Source of the DNA: Aquibium sp. ELW1220
GTDB taxonomy: Bacteria; Pseudomonadota; Alphaproteobacteria; Rhizobiales; Rhizobiaceae
Assembly: GCF_030398385.1 (NCBI RefSeq)
Contig: NZ_JAOAOQ010000004.1
Location: 62,001 to 126,000, forward strand
Direction: 5' to 3'
Length of the DNA: 64,000 bases
Both the position numbers and the translations under genes were made by a program. Shown piece by piece: positions 47,451-55,795 of this stretch; within the stretch, counting starts at the first letter, position 1; the number at the start of each line of letters is the position of its first letter. The notes under the pieces are model-generated. The model saw only the letters and a program-made list of their open reading frames with translations. It had not been told where the DNA came from and searched no databases.

Positions 47451-48323
47451 TCACGCGACCATGGAGGTGGCGGACAAAGTCCCGAAGGCCTCGCGGATCG
47501 CGTCGGCCATGCCGCCCACCGCGCCGCCGGTTGCGCCCGGATGGCGGTGCAGGACGACATGCGAGGCGTCGATGTCGCCGAAGCCGTCGGCGGGTCCGAG
47601 TTCGCGGCAGCCTTCCGGGATGTTGCTGCGCGAGATCGGCGCGATGGCGAGCCCCGACAGGACGGCAAGCTTCAGCCCGCCACTGGTGTCGCTCGAATAG
47701 GCGATGCGATAGTCGACGCCGCGCTGTTCCGGGGAGCGCAGGGCGAACTCCCGGCACCAGCCGGAACTCCCGTAGAGCGCGATCGGCACCGGCGTCTCCT
47801 CATGCATGCGATGCACGGTCGAGGTCACCCAGACCGTCGGATCGGTCATCAGGATCTCGCCTTCCGAGAAATCCTGCCATTCGAAGATGACGGCGAGGTC
47901 GAGTTCCCCCGCCCGCACCTTGCCGAGATGGACGGCCGAGCATCCGTAATTGACGGTGAGGTCGACGTCGGGATGGCGTTTGGAAAAGGCGCCAAGAGCA
48001 CGCGACAGGATCGACTGCCCGTATTCCTCCGGGATGCCGATACGCACGAGCCCGCTGAGCGGCGGCGCGCGGAAGGCGGCCACCGTCTCCTGCATCAACG
48101 CCACGATGCGCCGGGCGTTGGGCAGGAGCAGGCTACCGCGGCGGGTCAAGACGACGCCGCGCGAACCGCGTTCGAACAGCACGTCGCCCACGGCGTCCTC
48201 GAGCCGCTTGACCTGCATGCTGACGGCCGACTGGGTGCGCCCGACCCGTTCCCCCGCCCGGGTGAAGTTACCGGTCTCCGCCACGGCCACGAAGGTGCGC
48301 AGAAGATCACTATCCAGGTTCAT
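47451..48323 (-). CDS. LysR-family regulator
   Basis: The 290-residue protein has an N-terminal winged helix (LRTFVAVAETGNFTRAGERVGRTQSAVSMQVKRLE, residues about 7-41) and a periplasmic-binding-like effector domain. GGGAGGCG precedes the ATG at 48323. It lies upstream of the cupin gene on the same strand and is divergent from the DUF1127 gene; the space between contains a 6-bp inverted repeat with an 11-base spacer. Confidence 0.9.
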   Translation of the reverse strand: MNLDSDLLRTFVAVAETGNFTRAGERVGRTQSAVSMQVKRLEDAVGDVLFERGSRGVVLTRRGSLLLPNARRIVALMQETVAAFRAPPLSGLVRIGIPEEYGQSILSRALGAFSKRHPDVDLTVNYGCSAVHLGKVRAGELDLAVIFEWQDFSEGEILMTDPTVWVTSTVHRMHEETPVPIALYGSSGWCREFALRSPEQRGVDYRIAYSSDTSGGLKLAVLSGLAIAPISRSNIPEGCRELGPADGFGDIDASHVVLHRHPGATGGAVGGMADAIREAFGTLSATSMVA

Positions 48324-48343
48324 ACTGCGCCTCCCCGTCATTC

Positions 48344-48366
48344 AGAATGCTGATGACAGGCATTCT
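48344..48366. promoter_or_regulatory. Candidate LysR operator
   Basis: AGAATG-N11-CATTCT is an inverted repeat starting 21 bases upstream of the lysR start codon, with spacing typical of LysR-type recognition sites. ATTCAGAAT overlaps its left arm. Confidence 0.5.
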
Positions 48367-48437
48367 TTCAATTCGTTTGCGCGATGTCAAATCGGCTGCC
48401 ACCGTGCGGCCAGAAGGCAGGATGGAAGGAGGCGGTC

Positions 48438-48662
48438 ATGTCGCTGCTGACGGTGATGCCCACGGTTCCGACTGCGGCGAGACGGTTCTGGACGGTCCTT
48501 TTGCGCATGCTCCCGGCGCGGGCAAAGCCGGTGGCAGCCGTGCCCGTGAAACTGGACGCGCGCCTGCTCGCCGACATCGGGTTGACCGAGCAGGACGTCC
48601 TGAGCGTCGAAAGACGATACTGGCGCGAATGGGAGAAGTCCCAGCGAGCCTGGAATCTCTAG
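48438..48662 (+). CDS. DUF1127 small protein
   Basis: The 74-residue protein ends with the DUF1127 pattern LDARLLADIGLTEQDVLSVE and is arginine-rich. In Agrobacterium and Rhodobacter some DUF1127 proteins bind RNA or affect phosphate and stress responses. GGAAGGAGG precedes the ATG. Its stop overlaps the convergent DUF502 gene by 4 bases. Confidence 0.8.
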   Translation: MSLLTVMPTVPTAARRFWTVLLRMLPARAKPVAAVPVKLDARLLADIGLTEQDVLSVERRYWREWEKSQRAWNL

Positions 48663-49408
48663 CTCTTGTCCCCGGTCGGCGCGGCATCCTCCAAGCGGAG
48701 ATCTCCACCCGCGGCGGCATCCGCGTCCGGTGTCGCGGCGGTCCGCGGTGTCTCGGCAGACTGCGAATAGTGCACCTCGTCGGGCGCATTCGAACCGCCG
48801 GTGACGACGAAGGCCATCGCCTGGTCGAAGGTCCAGTCGGTGAAGGTTACCTTGTCGATCGGTACGATCTCGATGTAGCCGTTGGTCGGATTGGGCGCAG
48901 TCGGCACATAGACGGCCACAAGCTCGTCGCCGGTCGTGGCATCGCGCAGCGTACGGGTGACGATGCCGATCGCCTTCATGTCGCGGGACGGGAAATCGAT
49001 CAGGACCACGCGCTGGCTGCCCTCCCCGGCCGGCCCGCTGATGGCCAGGAAGCGCTTGGTGGCGCGGTAGATGGTCTCCACGAAGGGTATCGCACCGACA
49101 GCCTTCTCGAACAGAGAGATGAGGCGCTGTCCGATGACACGGCCCGCCGCCCAGCCCAGCACGTAGAGGAAGACCAGCACCACCAGAACGGCGGCGATCG
49201 ACTGCAGCGTGTCGTTCAGCAGGAGATCGGCGATGCCGGGATTCGTGGCCCGCAACCCGCGTGCGACGCCACGGATCCAGGGTTCGCCGACGCTCGACAG
49301 CAACTGGAAGAGGAAGCGCACGATCACATAGGTGATGACGAGCGGCGCGGCCGTGAGCAGCCCGATGACGATGGTGCGTCCGATCGGCTTCAAGAGCCTG
49401 GCCTCCAT
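48659..49408 (-). CDS. DUF502 membrane protein
   Basis: The 249-residue protein has two membrane segments (about residues 12-32 and 62-85) and the DUF502 core KPIGRTIVIGLLTAAPLVITY, then a cytoplasmic or periplasmic beta domain with VVLIDFPSRDMKAIGIVTR. A low-complexity tail follows. The function is unknown. Confidence 0.85.
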   Translation of the reverse strand: MEARLLKPIGRTIVIGLLTAAPLVITYVIVRFLFQLLSSVGEPWIRGVARGLRATNPGIADLLLNDTLQSIAAVLVVLVFLYVLGWAAGRVIGQRLISLFEKAVGAIPFVETIYRATKRFLAISGPAGEGSQRVVLIDFPSRDMKAIGIVTRTLRDATTGDELVAVYVPTAPNPTNGYIEIVPIDKVTFTDWTFDQAMAFVVTGGSNAPDEVHYSQSAETPRTAATPDADAAAGGDLRLEDAAPTGDKS

Positions 49409-49687
49409 GGCGGGTTGGCGAGAGGGAACGTGACGACACAGTCTAGCCGAGCCGTCGGCTGCGGAGTACCCCCGCGCCGCGTGGCAGACGCGCAGCGGCG
49501 CCGGAGGTTCCACCGGACGCGCCGGATGCCCAACTTGCGCTGCCGCGGCCCTTCGGCTATAGCACCGCCACCCGCGTAGACACCCTTGGAGGCAACGCGG
49601 CTGAGGGCCGCCCCGTCAGGCGGCTTTCGACGTTTGAGGTCGGCCGTGCCGACCCCAGGCGCTCCAGCAACACCGAAAGGAAATGCC

Positions 49688-50305
49688 ATGAGCCAGCAGG
49701 CTTACGAGCTGAAGGCCGAGGCGCGCGAACGGGTCGGTAAGGGGTCCGCCCGGGATGTTCGCCGCAACGGTAAGGTTCCCGCCGTGATCTACGGCGGCAA
49801 GCAGCCCCCCGTCGCCATCGCCCTGTCCTACAAGGACGTCTACATGAAGATCCACGGCGGCGGTTTCCTGACCACCGTCGCGACCATCGACGTGAACGGC
49901 GAGAAGATCCAGGTCCTGCCGAAGGACTTCCAGCTGGATCCGGTCAAGGACTTCCCGATGCACGTCGACTTCCTGCGCATCGACCGCGACTCCGTCGTCA
50001 CCGTCGAAGTGCCGGTTCACTTCGTCAACGAGGAGAAGAGCCCCGGCCTCAAGCGCGGCGGCGTGCTCAACATCGTCCGTCACGAGGTCGAATTCGTCTG
50101 CCCGGCCAACGCGATCCCCGAATTCATCACGGTGGACCTCGAAGGCACGGATCTCGGCGACTCCATCCACATCTCCTCCGTGAAGCTGCCGGAAGGCGTC
50201 AAGCCGACCATCGCCGATCGCGATTTCACGATCGCCACGATCGCCGCGCCGGCCGGCCTGCGCTCGGAAGGCGCCGAGGAAGAGGCTTCCGAAGGCGAAG
50301 AGTAA
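49688..50305 (+). CDS. rplY: 50S ribosomal protein L25 / Ctc
   Basis: The 205-residue long form of L25 (TL5/Ctc type) binds 5S rRNA. The N-terminal L25 domain (residues 1-95, [22 protein letters not shown]) is followed by the TL5 C-terminal beta domain and an acidic tail ending [17 protein letters not shown] precedes the ATG. It is followed after 24 bases by pth. Confidence 0.96.
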   Translation: MSQQAYELKAEARERVGKGSARDVRRNGKVPAVIYGGKQPPVAIALSYKDVYMKIHGGGFLTTVATIDVNGEKIQVLPKDFQLDPVKDFPMHVDFLRIDRDSVVTVEVPVHFVNEEKSPGLKRGGVLNIVRHEVEFVCPANAIPEFITVDLEGTDLGDSIHISSVKLPEGVKPTIADRDFTIATIAAPAGLRSEGAEEEASEGEE

Positions 50306-50329
50306 TCCTGTCGTCGGGAGGGCTGACCC

Positions 50330-51058
50330 GTGCACATCATCGCAGGTCTCGGCAATCCCGGCTCCAGATACGCCCGAAACCGGCACAATGTCGGTTTCAT
50401 GGCGGTGGACGCGATCGCCCGCCGCCATTCCTTCTCGCCTTGGGCGAAGAAGTTCCGCGCCGAGATCGCCGAAGGCATGCTGGGCGGCGAGAAGGTGCTG
50501 CTGATCAAGCCGCAGACCTTCATGAACGCGTCCGGAGAATCCGTCGGCGAGGCGATGCGCTTCTACAAGCTCGCGCCGTCCGACATCGTCGTCCTCTATG
50601 ACGAACTCGACCTCGCTCCCGGGAAGATCCGCATCAAGACCGGCGGCGGCGCCGGCGGCCACAACGGCATCCGCTCGCTCGACAGCCATGTCGGCAAGGA
50701 CTATCGCCGCGTCCGCATCGGCATCGGCCATCCGGGCGACAAGGCACTGGTGCACAACTGGGTGCTCGGCGACTTCGCCAAGATCGACTCGATCTGGCTC
50801 GATCCGCTGCTCGACGCCATCGCCGACAACGCCGACATGCTGGCCAGGGGCGACGACAACTCCTTCATGAACAAGGCCGCCCTCGCCGTCCCCGGCGACG
50901 GGAAGTCGCGCCGCGACGGCGCGGAAGAAGAAGCGCCGGCCCCGCCGAAGGGCAAGAGCCACATCCGCCAGGCCCGCCCCCCGCAACAGCCGGTCAAGCT
51001 GCCCGAGAGCGGCCCGATGGCGGCGATGCTGAAGAAGCTGTTCGGCAAGGGGGAGTAG
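50330..51058 (+). CDS. pth: Peptidyl-tRNA hydrolase
   Basis: Pth releases tRNA from prematurely dropped peptidyl-tRNA. The 242-residue protein has the catalytic His19 in [21 protein letters not shown] and [15 protein letters not shown]. It starts with GTG after GGGAGGGC. It has a roughly 50-residue charged C-terminal extension beyond the usual 190 residues. In many rhizobia pth is followed by ychF; here 4.7 kb intervene. Confidence 0.95.
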   Translation: MHIIAGLGNPGSRYARNRHNVGFMAVDAIARRHSFSPWAKKFRAEIAEGMLGGEKVLLIKPQTFMNASGESVGEAMRFYKLAPSDIVVLYDELDLAPGKIRIKTGGGAGGHNGIRSLDSHVGKDYRRVRIGIGHPGDKALVHNWVLGDFAKIDSIWLDPLLDAIADNADMLARGDDNSFMNKAALAVPGDGKSRRDGAEEEAPAPPKGKSHIRQARPPQQPVKLPESGPMAAMLKKLFGKGE

Positions 51059-51427
51059 GCGGGCTGGGGAGTGTGGCTCGGCGTCTGGTTTCGACCCCTT
51101 GCAGTCAGTAGGCATGGTTTGGCAGCAGCCCGAAAACAGCCATTCGAAGGGAAGTCGGATCTCGGCTCGAACGGAACCGACTGCGGAATGGCGGGTTTCG
51201 AGTGATGGTCTTCGGTAACCTGCCGTACTTAGGCCGCCCATGAATGGTTCATTTTTCGAGGCAGCTCGCGCCCAACTCGGAACGCGGGCGACCGCCCCGG
51301 CGCTACCTTTCGCAGCCGGGATCGAACTGGCCTATGACCAGCTCGAAGTGAAATGCGGGCCGTTCAAGCCGGGCGCTGACATTACCGACTCGGCAGCTCC
51401 AATGTGTGATGGCCCTGCAGGCTGACG
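51059..51427. other. Gene-free stretch after pth with palindromic element
   Basis: These 369 bases are less GC-rich than the neighbouring genes and hold an interrupted 18-bp inverted repeat at 51131-51200. A 61-codon frame at 51240-51425 has no ribosome site and is not accepted. The region marks the left edge of the accessory block inserted before ychF. Confidence 0.5.
51131..51200. repeat. Interrupted palindromic element
   Basis: CGAAA, GCCATTC and AGTCGG (51131-51158) pair with CCGACT, GAATGGC and TTTCG (51177-51200), 18 bp in three blocks. It resembles the dispersed palindromic sequences seen between alphaproteobacterial genes. Confidence 0.5.
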
Positions 51428-52240
51428 TCAGCTCCCCATCAGGTCCTTGATCCCGCCGATGAAACTCGCGTCGTCCTTAGCCTTTCGGTCGCCGAGAAGC
51501 GCATGGGCGTCCTGGCCCGCGCGGAAGCGGAGGCGGTTTCCGGTCTCGTTGGCGCTCTGCCAGATCACCTCGGCCACAACGTTGGGGGAGGACGGGCTCG
51601 CGGCCAGCTTGCCAAACAGCCGCCCCATGGCCGCGGCGGTCGGGGCATAGTCGGAGAGCGTTTCATCCATCGCAAAGTCGAAGGAACGGCCGCCGAAATC
51701 TGTCTTGATCATCCCCGGCTCGACGATGCGCACGCGGATGCCGAGCGGCTCGAGTTCATAGTGCAGCGCCTCCGACATCCCTTCGACGGCGAACTTGGTG
51801 CCGTGGTAGAGCGTGCCGAGCGGGAAGGAAATCTGCCCGCCAATGGACGAGATATTAACGATGGTGCCCGAGCGGTTCGCCCGCATGTGAGGCAGCACGG
51901 CCTTCGTCACCTCCAGCAGCCCGATCACGTTGGTGTCGAACTGGCGCCGGATGCGATCGGTCGAGAAGGCCTCGAGCGGGCCATATGCCCCGTAGCCGGC
52001 GTTGTTCAGCAGCACGTCGATCCGACGGAATCGCGCGATCCCCTCGGCCACCGCCTCCGCGATGGACCCCGCGTCGGTCACGTCGAGCCGTGTCACCATC
52101 ACGTTGTCAAGCCTGGCCAGGTCCGCGCCGGCGGACGGGTCGCGCATGGTGGCGATGACATTCCAGCCCTCGGACTGGAACCGCAGGGCCGTGGCCTTGC
52201 CGATGCCGGACGAAGCGCCCGTGATCAGGATAGTGCTCAT
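51428..52240 (-). CDS. SDR-family oxidoreductase (first)
   Basis: The 270-residue classical short-chain dehydrogenase has TGASSGIG at residues 7-14, NNAG near 80, and the catalytic YHGTK. It follows a second SDR gene by 10 bases. The substrate is unknown; the AraC regulator upstream probably controls both. Confidence 0.9.
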   Translation of the reverse strand: MSTILITGASSGIGKATALRFQSEGWNVIATMRDPSAGADLARLDNVMVTRLDVTDAGSIAEAVAEGIARFRRIDVLLNNAGYGAYGPLEAFSTDRIRRQFDTNVIGLLEVTKAVLPHMRANRSGTIVNISSIGGQISFPLGTLYHGTKFAVEGMSEALHYELEPLGIRVRIVEPGMIKTDFGGRSFDFAMDETLSDYAPTAAAMGRLFGKLAASPSSPNVVAEVIWQSANETGNRLRFRAGQDAHALLGDRKAKDDASFIGGIKDLMGS

Positions 52241-52250
52241 GATTGTCTCC

Positions 52251-53120
52251 TCAGGCGTTCAGGTCGAGCATCTGCGCAATGCCGAATTTGGTCATGACTG
52301 TGCGGGTCACGTCGTGCAGCACGTCGTTGTAGCGTTCGATCTGGGGGCCGACGCCAGTGTGGTCGACGACCGTGCGGAACGGCTTTTTCCCGAAGGGCAT
52401 GTCTAGAAGGATAACCACGGCTTCAGCGATCCGCTCGGGGCGCTGGTCGGGCGTCGCCTCCAGCATCTGCGCCAGACCTGCCGCCGACATCGCGGGCACC
52501 TGTGCGAACGCGCCATAGCCAGCCTCGCGGCCCGGATCGTCGGGCGTGACCATCCCGTCGAAGAAGGCCGTTGGCATGGCGCCCGGTTCGATAATGCAGG
52601 ATTCGATGCCAAAGCTCGAAAGCTCGGTCCGGTAGCATTCCACGATAGCCTCCAGCGCCCATTTCGAGGCCGAATAGGTACCGTAAAACGGTGTGGCGAT
52701 CCGGCCGATCAGGCTGGAGGTATAAAGGATCGTGCCGCGGCCATGCGCGCGCATGTGGGGCAAGGCCGCGCGCATTACTCGCTGGATGCCCATAACGTTG
52801 ACGTCAAAAACGCGGTTCATGTCCTCGGGCGACATCAGTTCCTGAATGCCGTAGGAGCCGATCCCGGCATTGTTGAACAGCACGTCCAGACCGTCCAGCA
52901 CCGCGATGGCCTGCGCCACGCCCGCGTCACTGCTGGCGCTGTCCGTCACGTCCATCTCGACGATCCTCGCGCCCGCGGCCTCCAACTCGGCGACCGTAGC
53001 GGCGCTGCGCCCCGCACGGCTGCGTACGCTGCCCACGACTGCGTGCCCGCGCTCCAGAAGCGCCAGTGCCGTTGGCTTGCCAAAACCGCCCGCAATACCG
53101 GTGATGAAAATCTTCGCCAT
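52251..53120 (-). CDS. SDR-family oxidoreductase (second)
   Basis: The 289-residue short-chain dehydrogenase has a cofactor loop TGIAGGFG at residues 7-14 (a variant of TGxxxGxG), FNNAGIG near 85 and the catalytic YSASK. Lack of a basic residue after the loop would favour NAD over NADP, but this is uncertain. It is divergent from an AraC regulator across 156 bases. Confidence 0.88.
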   Translation of the reverse strand: MAKIFITGIAGGFGKPTALALLERGHAVVGSVRSRAGRSAATVAELEAAGARIVEMDVTDSASSDAGVAQAIAVLDGLDVLFNNAGIGSYGIQELMSPEDMNRVFDVNVMGIQRVMRAALPHMRAHGRGTILYTSSLIGRIATPFYGTYSASKWALEAIVECYRTELSSFGIESCIIEPGAMPTAFFDGMVTPDDPGREAGYGAFAQVPAMSAAGLAQMLEATPDQRPERIAEAVVILLDMPFGKKPFRTVVDHTGVGPQIERYNDVLHDVTRTVMTKFGIAQMLDLNA

Positions 53121-53188
53121 GTTCGCCTTCCTTTTGGTTGCTCAGACGAGCCTAATGCGACGGAGTCCCTCATTCTTTCCTGATTTTA

Positions 53189-53226
53189 CGAGTTTCTTGC
53201 CTGATCCTCCGGGCACGGCGAGTTTC
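53189..53226. promoter_or_regulatory. Direct repeats, candidate AraC operator
   Basis: CGAGTTTC occurs at 53189-53196 and again at 53219-53226, 30 bases apart (about three helical turns), between the AraC gene and its divergent SDR operon. AraC proteins often bind such direct repeats. Confidence 0.4.
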
Positions 53227-53276
53227 GAACAACAAGGCACGGGCTCTGTGCTAAAGGGAGGGCCAACGAGGAAAGC

Positions 53277-54167
53277 ATGACACACGGCAACCTTTTGCAT
53301 CACGTATCGTCGTTGCTTGACCGGGAGGGACCCGCGCAAGGCGTGCTTGCGGATGGCCCCAGCGGACTGCATTTCCTGCGGTTCGCGGCTCCGTCCGGGC
53401 AGGATGCGACCGTCTACCGCCCGCTTCTGTGCCTTGTTCTGCAAGGCGCCAAGGAGGTCGGCACGAGCACGAGAACCCTGCGCGTCGCGGACGGACAATC
53501 GCTCGTTGTCAGCCATGCCCTGCCCGTCGTCTCTCGCATCACCGAGGCCACGCCGGACCGCCCTTACGTTGCCCTCGTCGTCCCGATCGACCTCGACCTT
53601 CTGCGCGGGATGGTCGCCGACGTGGCGCCCGCCCGTGCCGCCAGCCCGCATGACCCGTTCTCGATCTCGCTCTGCCAGACTGACCTGGAAATGGAGGAAG
53701 CGCTTCTGCGCTATCTCAGGCAATGCGAGAGCGAAGAGGCGCGCCGCCTGCTGGCCCCGATCACGGCGCGGGAAGTCCACGCGCGGCTTCTCCTCGGTGC
53801 CCATGCTGAGCCGCTGCACAAGCTGCTCTGGCACGAGACAACGGCCAGTCGTATTTTCGAGGCCACGCGCGAGATCCAGTCCGACTTGGCCCGGCCGCTG
53901 GCGGTGCGCGACCTTGCGGACCGAACCGGCATGAGCAGTTCGGCCTTTTTCGAGCACTTCAAGGCCGTCACCGGCACCTCGCCGTTGCAATACCAGAAGG
54001 ACCTGCGTCTCTTGCGCGCCCGCGAGGCGTTGCGCAGCACGAACAAGAAGGTCTCCGAGATCGCGTTCGGGGTCGGATACGAAAGCTCGGCCCAGTTCTC
54101 GCGGGAATACGCCCGCAAGTTTGGCTTGCCTCCAAGGCAGGACCGCTCCGTCCACGCAGCAGAGTAG
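53277..54167 (+). CDS. AraC-family regulator of the AraC_N type
   Basis: The 296-residue protein has the AraC N-terminal domain (about 20-165, with RPLLCLVLQGAKEV) and a C-terminal double helix-turn-helix (VRDLADRTGMSSSAFFEHFK and VSEIAFGVGYESSAQFSREY). Pairs of this regulator type with SDR genes are common and mobile among proteobacteria. GAGGAAAG precedes the ATG. Confidence 0.9.
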   Translation: MTHGNLLHHVSSLLDREGPAQGVLADGPSGLHFLRFAAPSGQDATVYRPLLCLVLQGAKEVGTSTRTLRVADGQSLVVSHALPVVSRITEATPDRPYVALVVPIDLDLLRGMVADVAPARAASPHDPFSISLCQTDLEMEEALLRYLRQCESEEARRLLAPITAREVHARLLLGAHAEPLHKLLWHETTASRIFEATREIQSDLARPLAVRDLADRTGMSSSAFFEHFKAVTGTSPLQYQKDLRLLRAREALRSTNKKVSEIAFGVGYESSAQFSREYARKFGLPPRQDRSVHAAE

Positions 54168-54192
54168 CCGTCATTCAGCTGCTATCCTATCC

Positions 54193-54294
54193 GGATGGCC
54201 GTCGCTCCTTGAGATTTTCAGTGGCTTAGGGTGCGCTTAGTACCCAGATTTTAGGCGCGTTGCCGTCGAAGTGCGGTGGTCACCTGGATGGCCG
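54193..54294. repeat. Short direct repeat after the AraC gene
   Basis: GGATGGCCG occurs at 54193-54201 and 54286-54294 in the gene-free space before exoD. This may be chance or a scar of an insertion. Confidence 0.25.
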
Positions 54295-54431
54295 CTTTCC
54301 CAACTCGTCGCCTAGAAGCCGACAGTCCGCATTCCACCCCATTGCAGCCACCCACCCCCACCTCCCCCCATGCAACGCCCCGCCCTCCCGCGCGTTTCGA
54401 TCCCGAACGCACCAGCCACGGGAACGCCTGC

Positions 54432-55022
54432 ATGAACGAGCCTTCCGAGCCGGGCGAGGTGGAGAGCCTCGTCGAGACGGTGGAGAGCGCGGCCGAGGGG
54501 GATGGCGACGTTTCCGTGGGGGAACTCGTCGAGACGATCGGCAATGACGCGCTGGCGTCGCTGATGCTGGTCTCTTCGCTCATCATGGTGTCGCCCGCGA
54601 GCGGCATACCCGGCCTGTCGACGGCCGGGGCCACCATCGTCGCGCTCGCCGCCATTCAGCTGGCGGTGGGACGACACACGATGTGGCTGCCCGGCTTCCT
54701 GGCGAAGCGGCGCGTTGCCCGCTCCAGGCTCCACAAGGCGGCCGACTGGCTGGACAAGCCGGCCCGGTTTCTCGACCGCATCACCGGCCAGCGGCTCAGC
54801 TTCCTTGCGGCGCGGCCGTTCAGCATCGCGCCGGCACTGCTGTGCGTCCTGATCGCGCTCTGCGTGCCGTTTCTGGAACTCATCCCCTTCTCCGCCTCGA
54901 TCGCCGGCAGCGCCATCGCCTTCATCGCGCTCGGGCTCGTGGCGCGCGACGGCGTGCTGATCATCCTCGGCCTGCTGGCGACGCTGGGCGCGGCGACGCT
55001 GGTGTGGACGGTGGCGACTTAG
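54432..55022 (+). CDS. exoD: ExoD-family exopolysaccharide synthesis protein
   Basis: The 196-residue membrane protein has four to five hydrophobic segments and the ExoD signature VSPASGIPGLSTAGATIVAL. In Sinorhizobium exoD mutants show altered exopolysaccharide, alkali sensitivity and poor nodule invasion; the molecular function is not settled. A short acidic N-terminal stretch precedes the membrane part. Confidence 0.9.
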   Translation: MNEPSEPGEVESLVETVESAAEGDGDVSVGELVETIGNDALASLMLVSSLIMVSPASGIPGLSTAGATIVALAAIQLAVGRHTMWLPGFLAKRRVARSRLHKAADWLDKPARFLDRITGQRLSFLAARPFSIAPALLCVLIALCVPFLELIPFSASIAGSAIAFIALGLVARDGVLIILGLLATLGAATLVWTVAT

Positions 55023-55054
55023 GCCCTGGTTCGCTTGACCGCTCGTCACGAAAC

Positions 55055-55091
55055 CACGATATCACGAAAACAGGAATCTCGTGATATCGTG
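55055..55091. promoter_or_regulatory. Perfect 13-bp inverted-repeat operator of VapBC
   Basis: CACGATATCACGA (55055-55067) and TCGTGATATCGTG (55079-55091) are exact inverses around 11 bases, ending 8 bases before the antitoxin start. This is the expected site for VapB or VapBC autorepression. Confidence 0.75.
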
Positions 55092-55099
55092 AGGTCGCG

Positions 55100-55348
55100 G
55101 TGAAGAACGTTACCGTTTCCATGGATGACAGACTGGCCCAGGAAGTGAGGGTCGAGGCGGCGAAGGCCGGCAAATCCATGTCCAGGTACATTTCGGACGT
55201 GGTCGAGGCCGCCGTACGCGCATCGCCGGCAGGCGAGATACGCAACCGGCAACTGGACGCGATCGAGGCCATCCTGTCCGGCCCCAGATGGGACGTCACG
55301 GAAAACGGCAGGATGCCGACGGCGGACGAGCGCAATGCCCGTCGCTGA
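55100..55348 (+). CDS. Ribbon-helix-helix antitoxin of VapB type
   Basis: The 82-residue protein has an N-terminal ribbon-helix-helix (NVTVSMDDRLAQEVRVEAAK) and a C-terminal toxin-binding segment ending ERNARR. It starts with GTG after GAGG. It overlaps the PIN toxin gene by 14 bases. Confidence 0.85.
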   Translation: MKNVTVSMDDRLAQEVRVEAAKAGKSMSRYISDVVEAAVRASPAGEIRNRQLDAIEAILSGPRWDVTENGRMPTADERNARR

Positions 55349-55781
55349 GGTCTTCGTCGATACCAACGTCCTGTTGTACGTGCACGATGCCCGGAACGCC
55401 GAAAAGCGGGACATCGCAGCTCGGTGGCTTCATCGGCTTGCTCGGGACCAGCGCGCGCGCGTCAATCTTCAGGTCCTGAACGAGCTTGCCTCCGTACTCG
55501 AGCGCAAGCGCTGGTTCGATACGCATGAAGACGTCTTTCGCATCGTCGATCACTTCGCGGCGCTCGGCTCCAGTCCCGTCACCCTGAAAGCCGTCGAAAC
55601 GGCTCGGACGATCAAGCGCGCCAACGGGTTTTCCTGGTGGGACTGCCTGCTTTTGGGCTCCGCGGTGGAACTCGGGTGTAGCCATTTCCTCTCCGAGGAT
55701 TTACAGGACGGCCAGCAAATCGGCGGCTTGACGGTCGTCAATCCATTCCTCCACGATCCGGCCGAAATCCTCGGCCCCTAG
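55335..55781 (+). CDS. VapC-type PIN-domain toxin
   Basis: PIN toxins cut RNA, often tRNA or rRNA. The 148-residue protein keeps four acidic positions: Asp in VFVDTNVLLY, Glu in LNELASVL, and Asp in WWDCLLLGSA and FLSEDLQDG. It is paired with the ribbon-helix-helix antitoxin upstream. It ends 14 bases before ychF. Confidence 0.9.
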   Translation: MPVAEVFVDTNVLLYVHDARNAEKRDIAARWLHRLARDQRARVNLQVLNELASVLERKRWFDTHEDVFRIVDHFAALGSSPVTLKAVETARTIKRANGFSWWDCLLLGSAVELGCSHFLSEDLQDGQQIGGLTVVNPFLHDPAEILGP

Positions 55782-55795
55782 GAGAGTTCATACCC

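Noticed and set aside
51240-51425. A 61-codon plus-strand frame after pth
   Set aside because: It lacks a ribosome site, and neither composition nor any motif supports translation.
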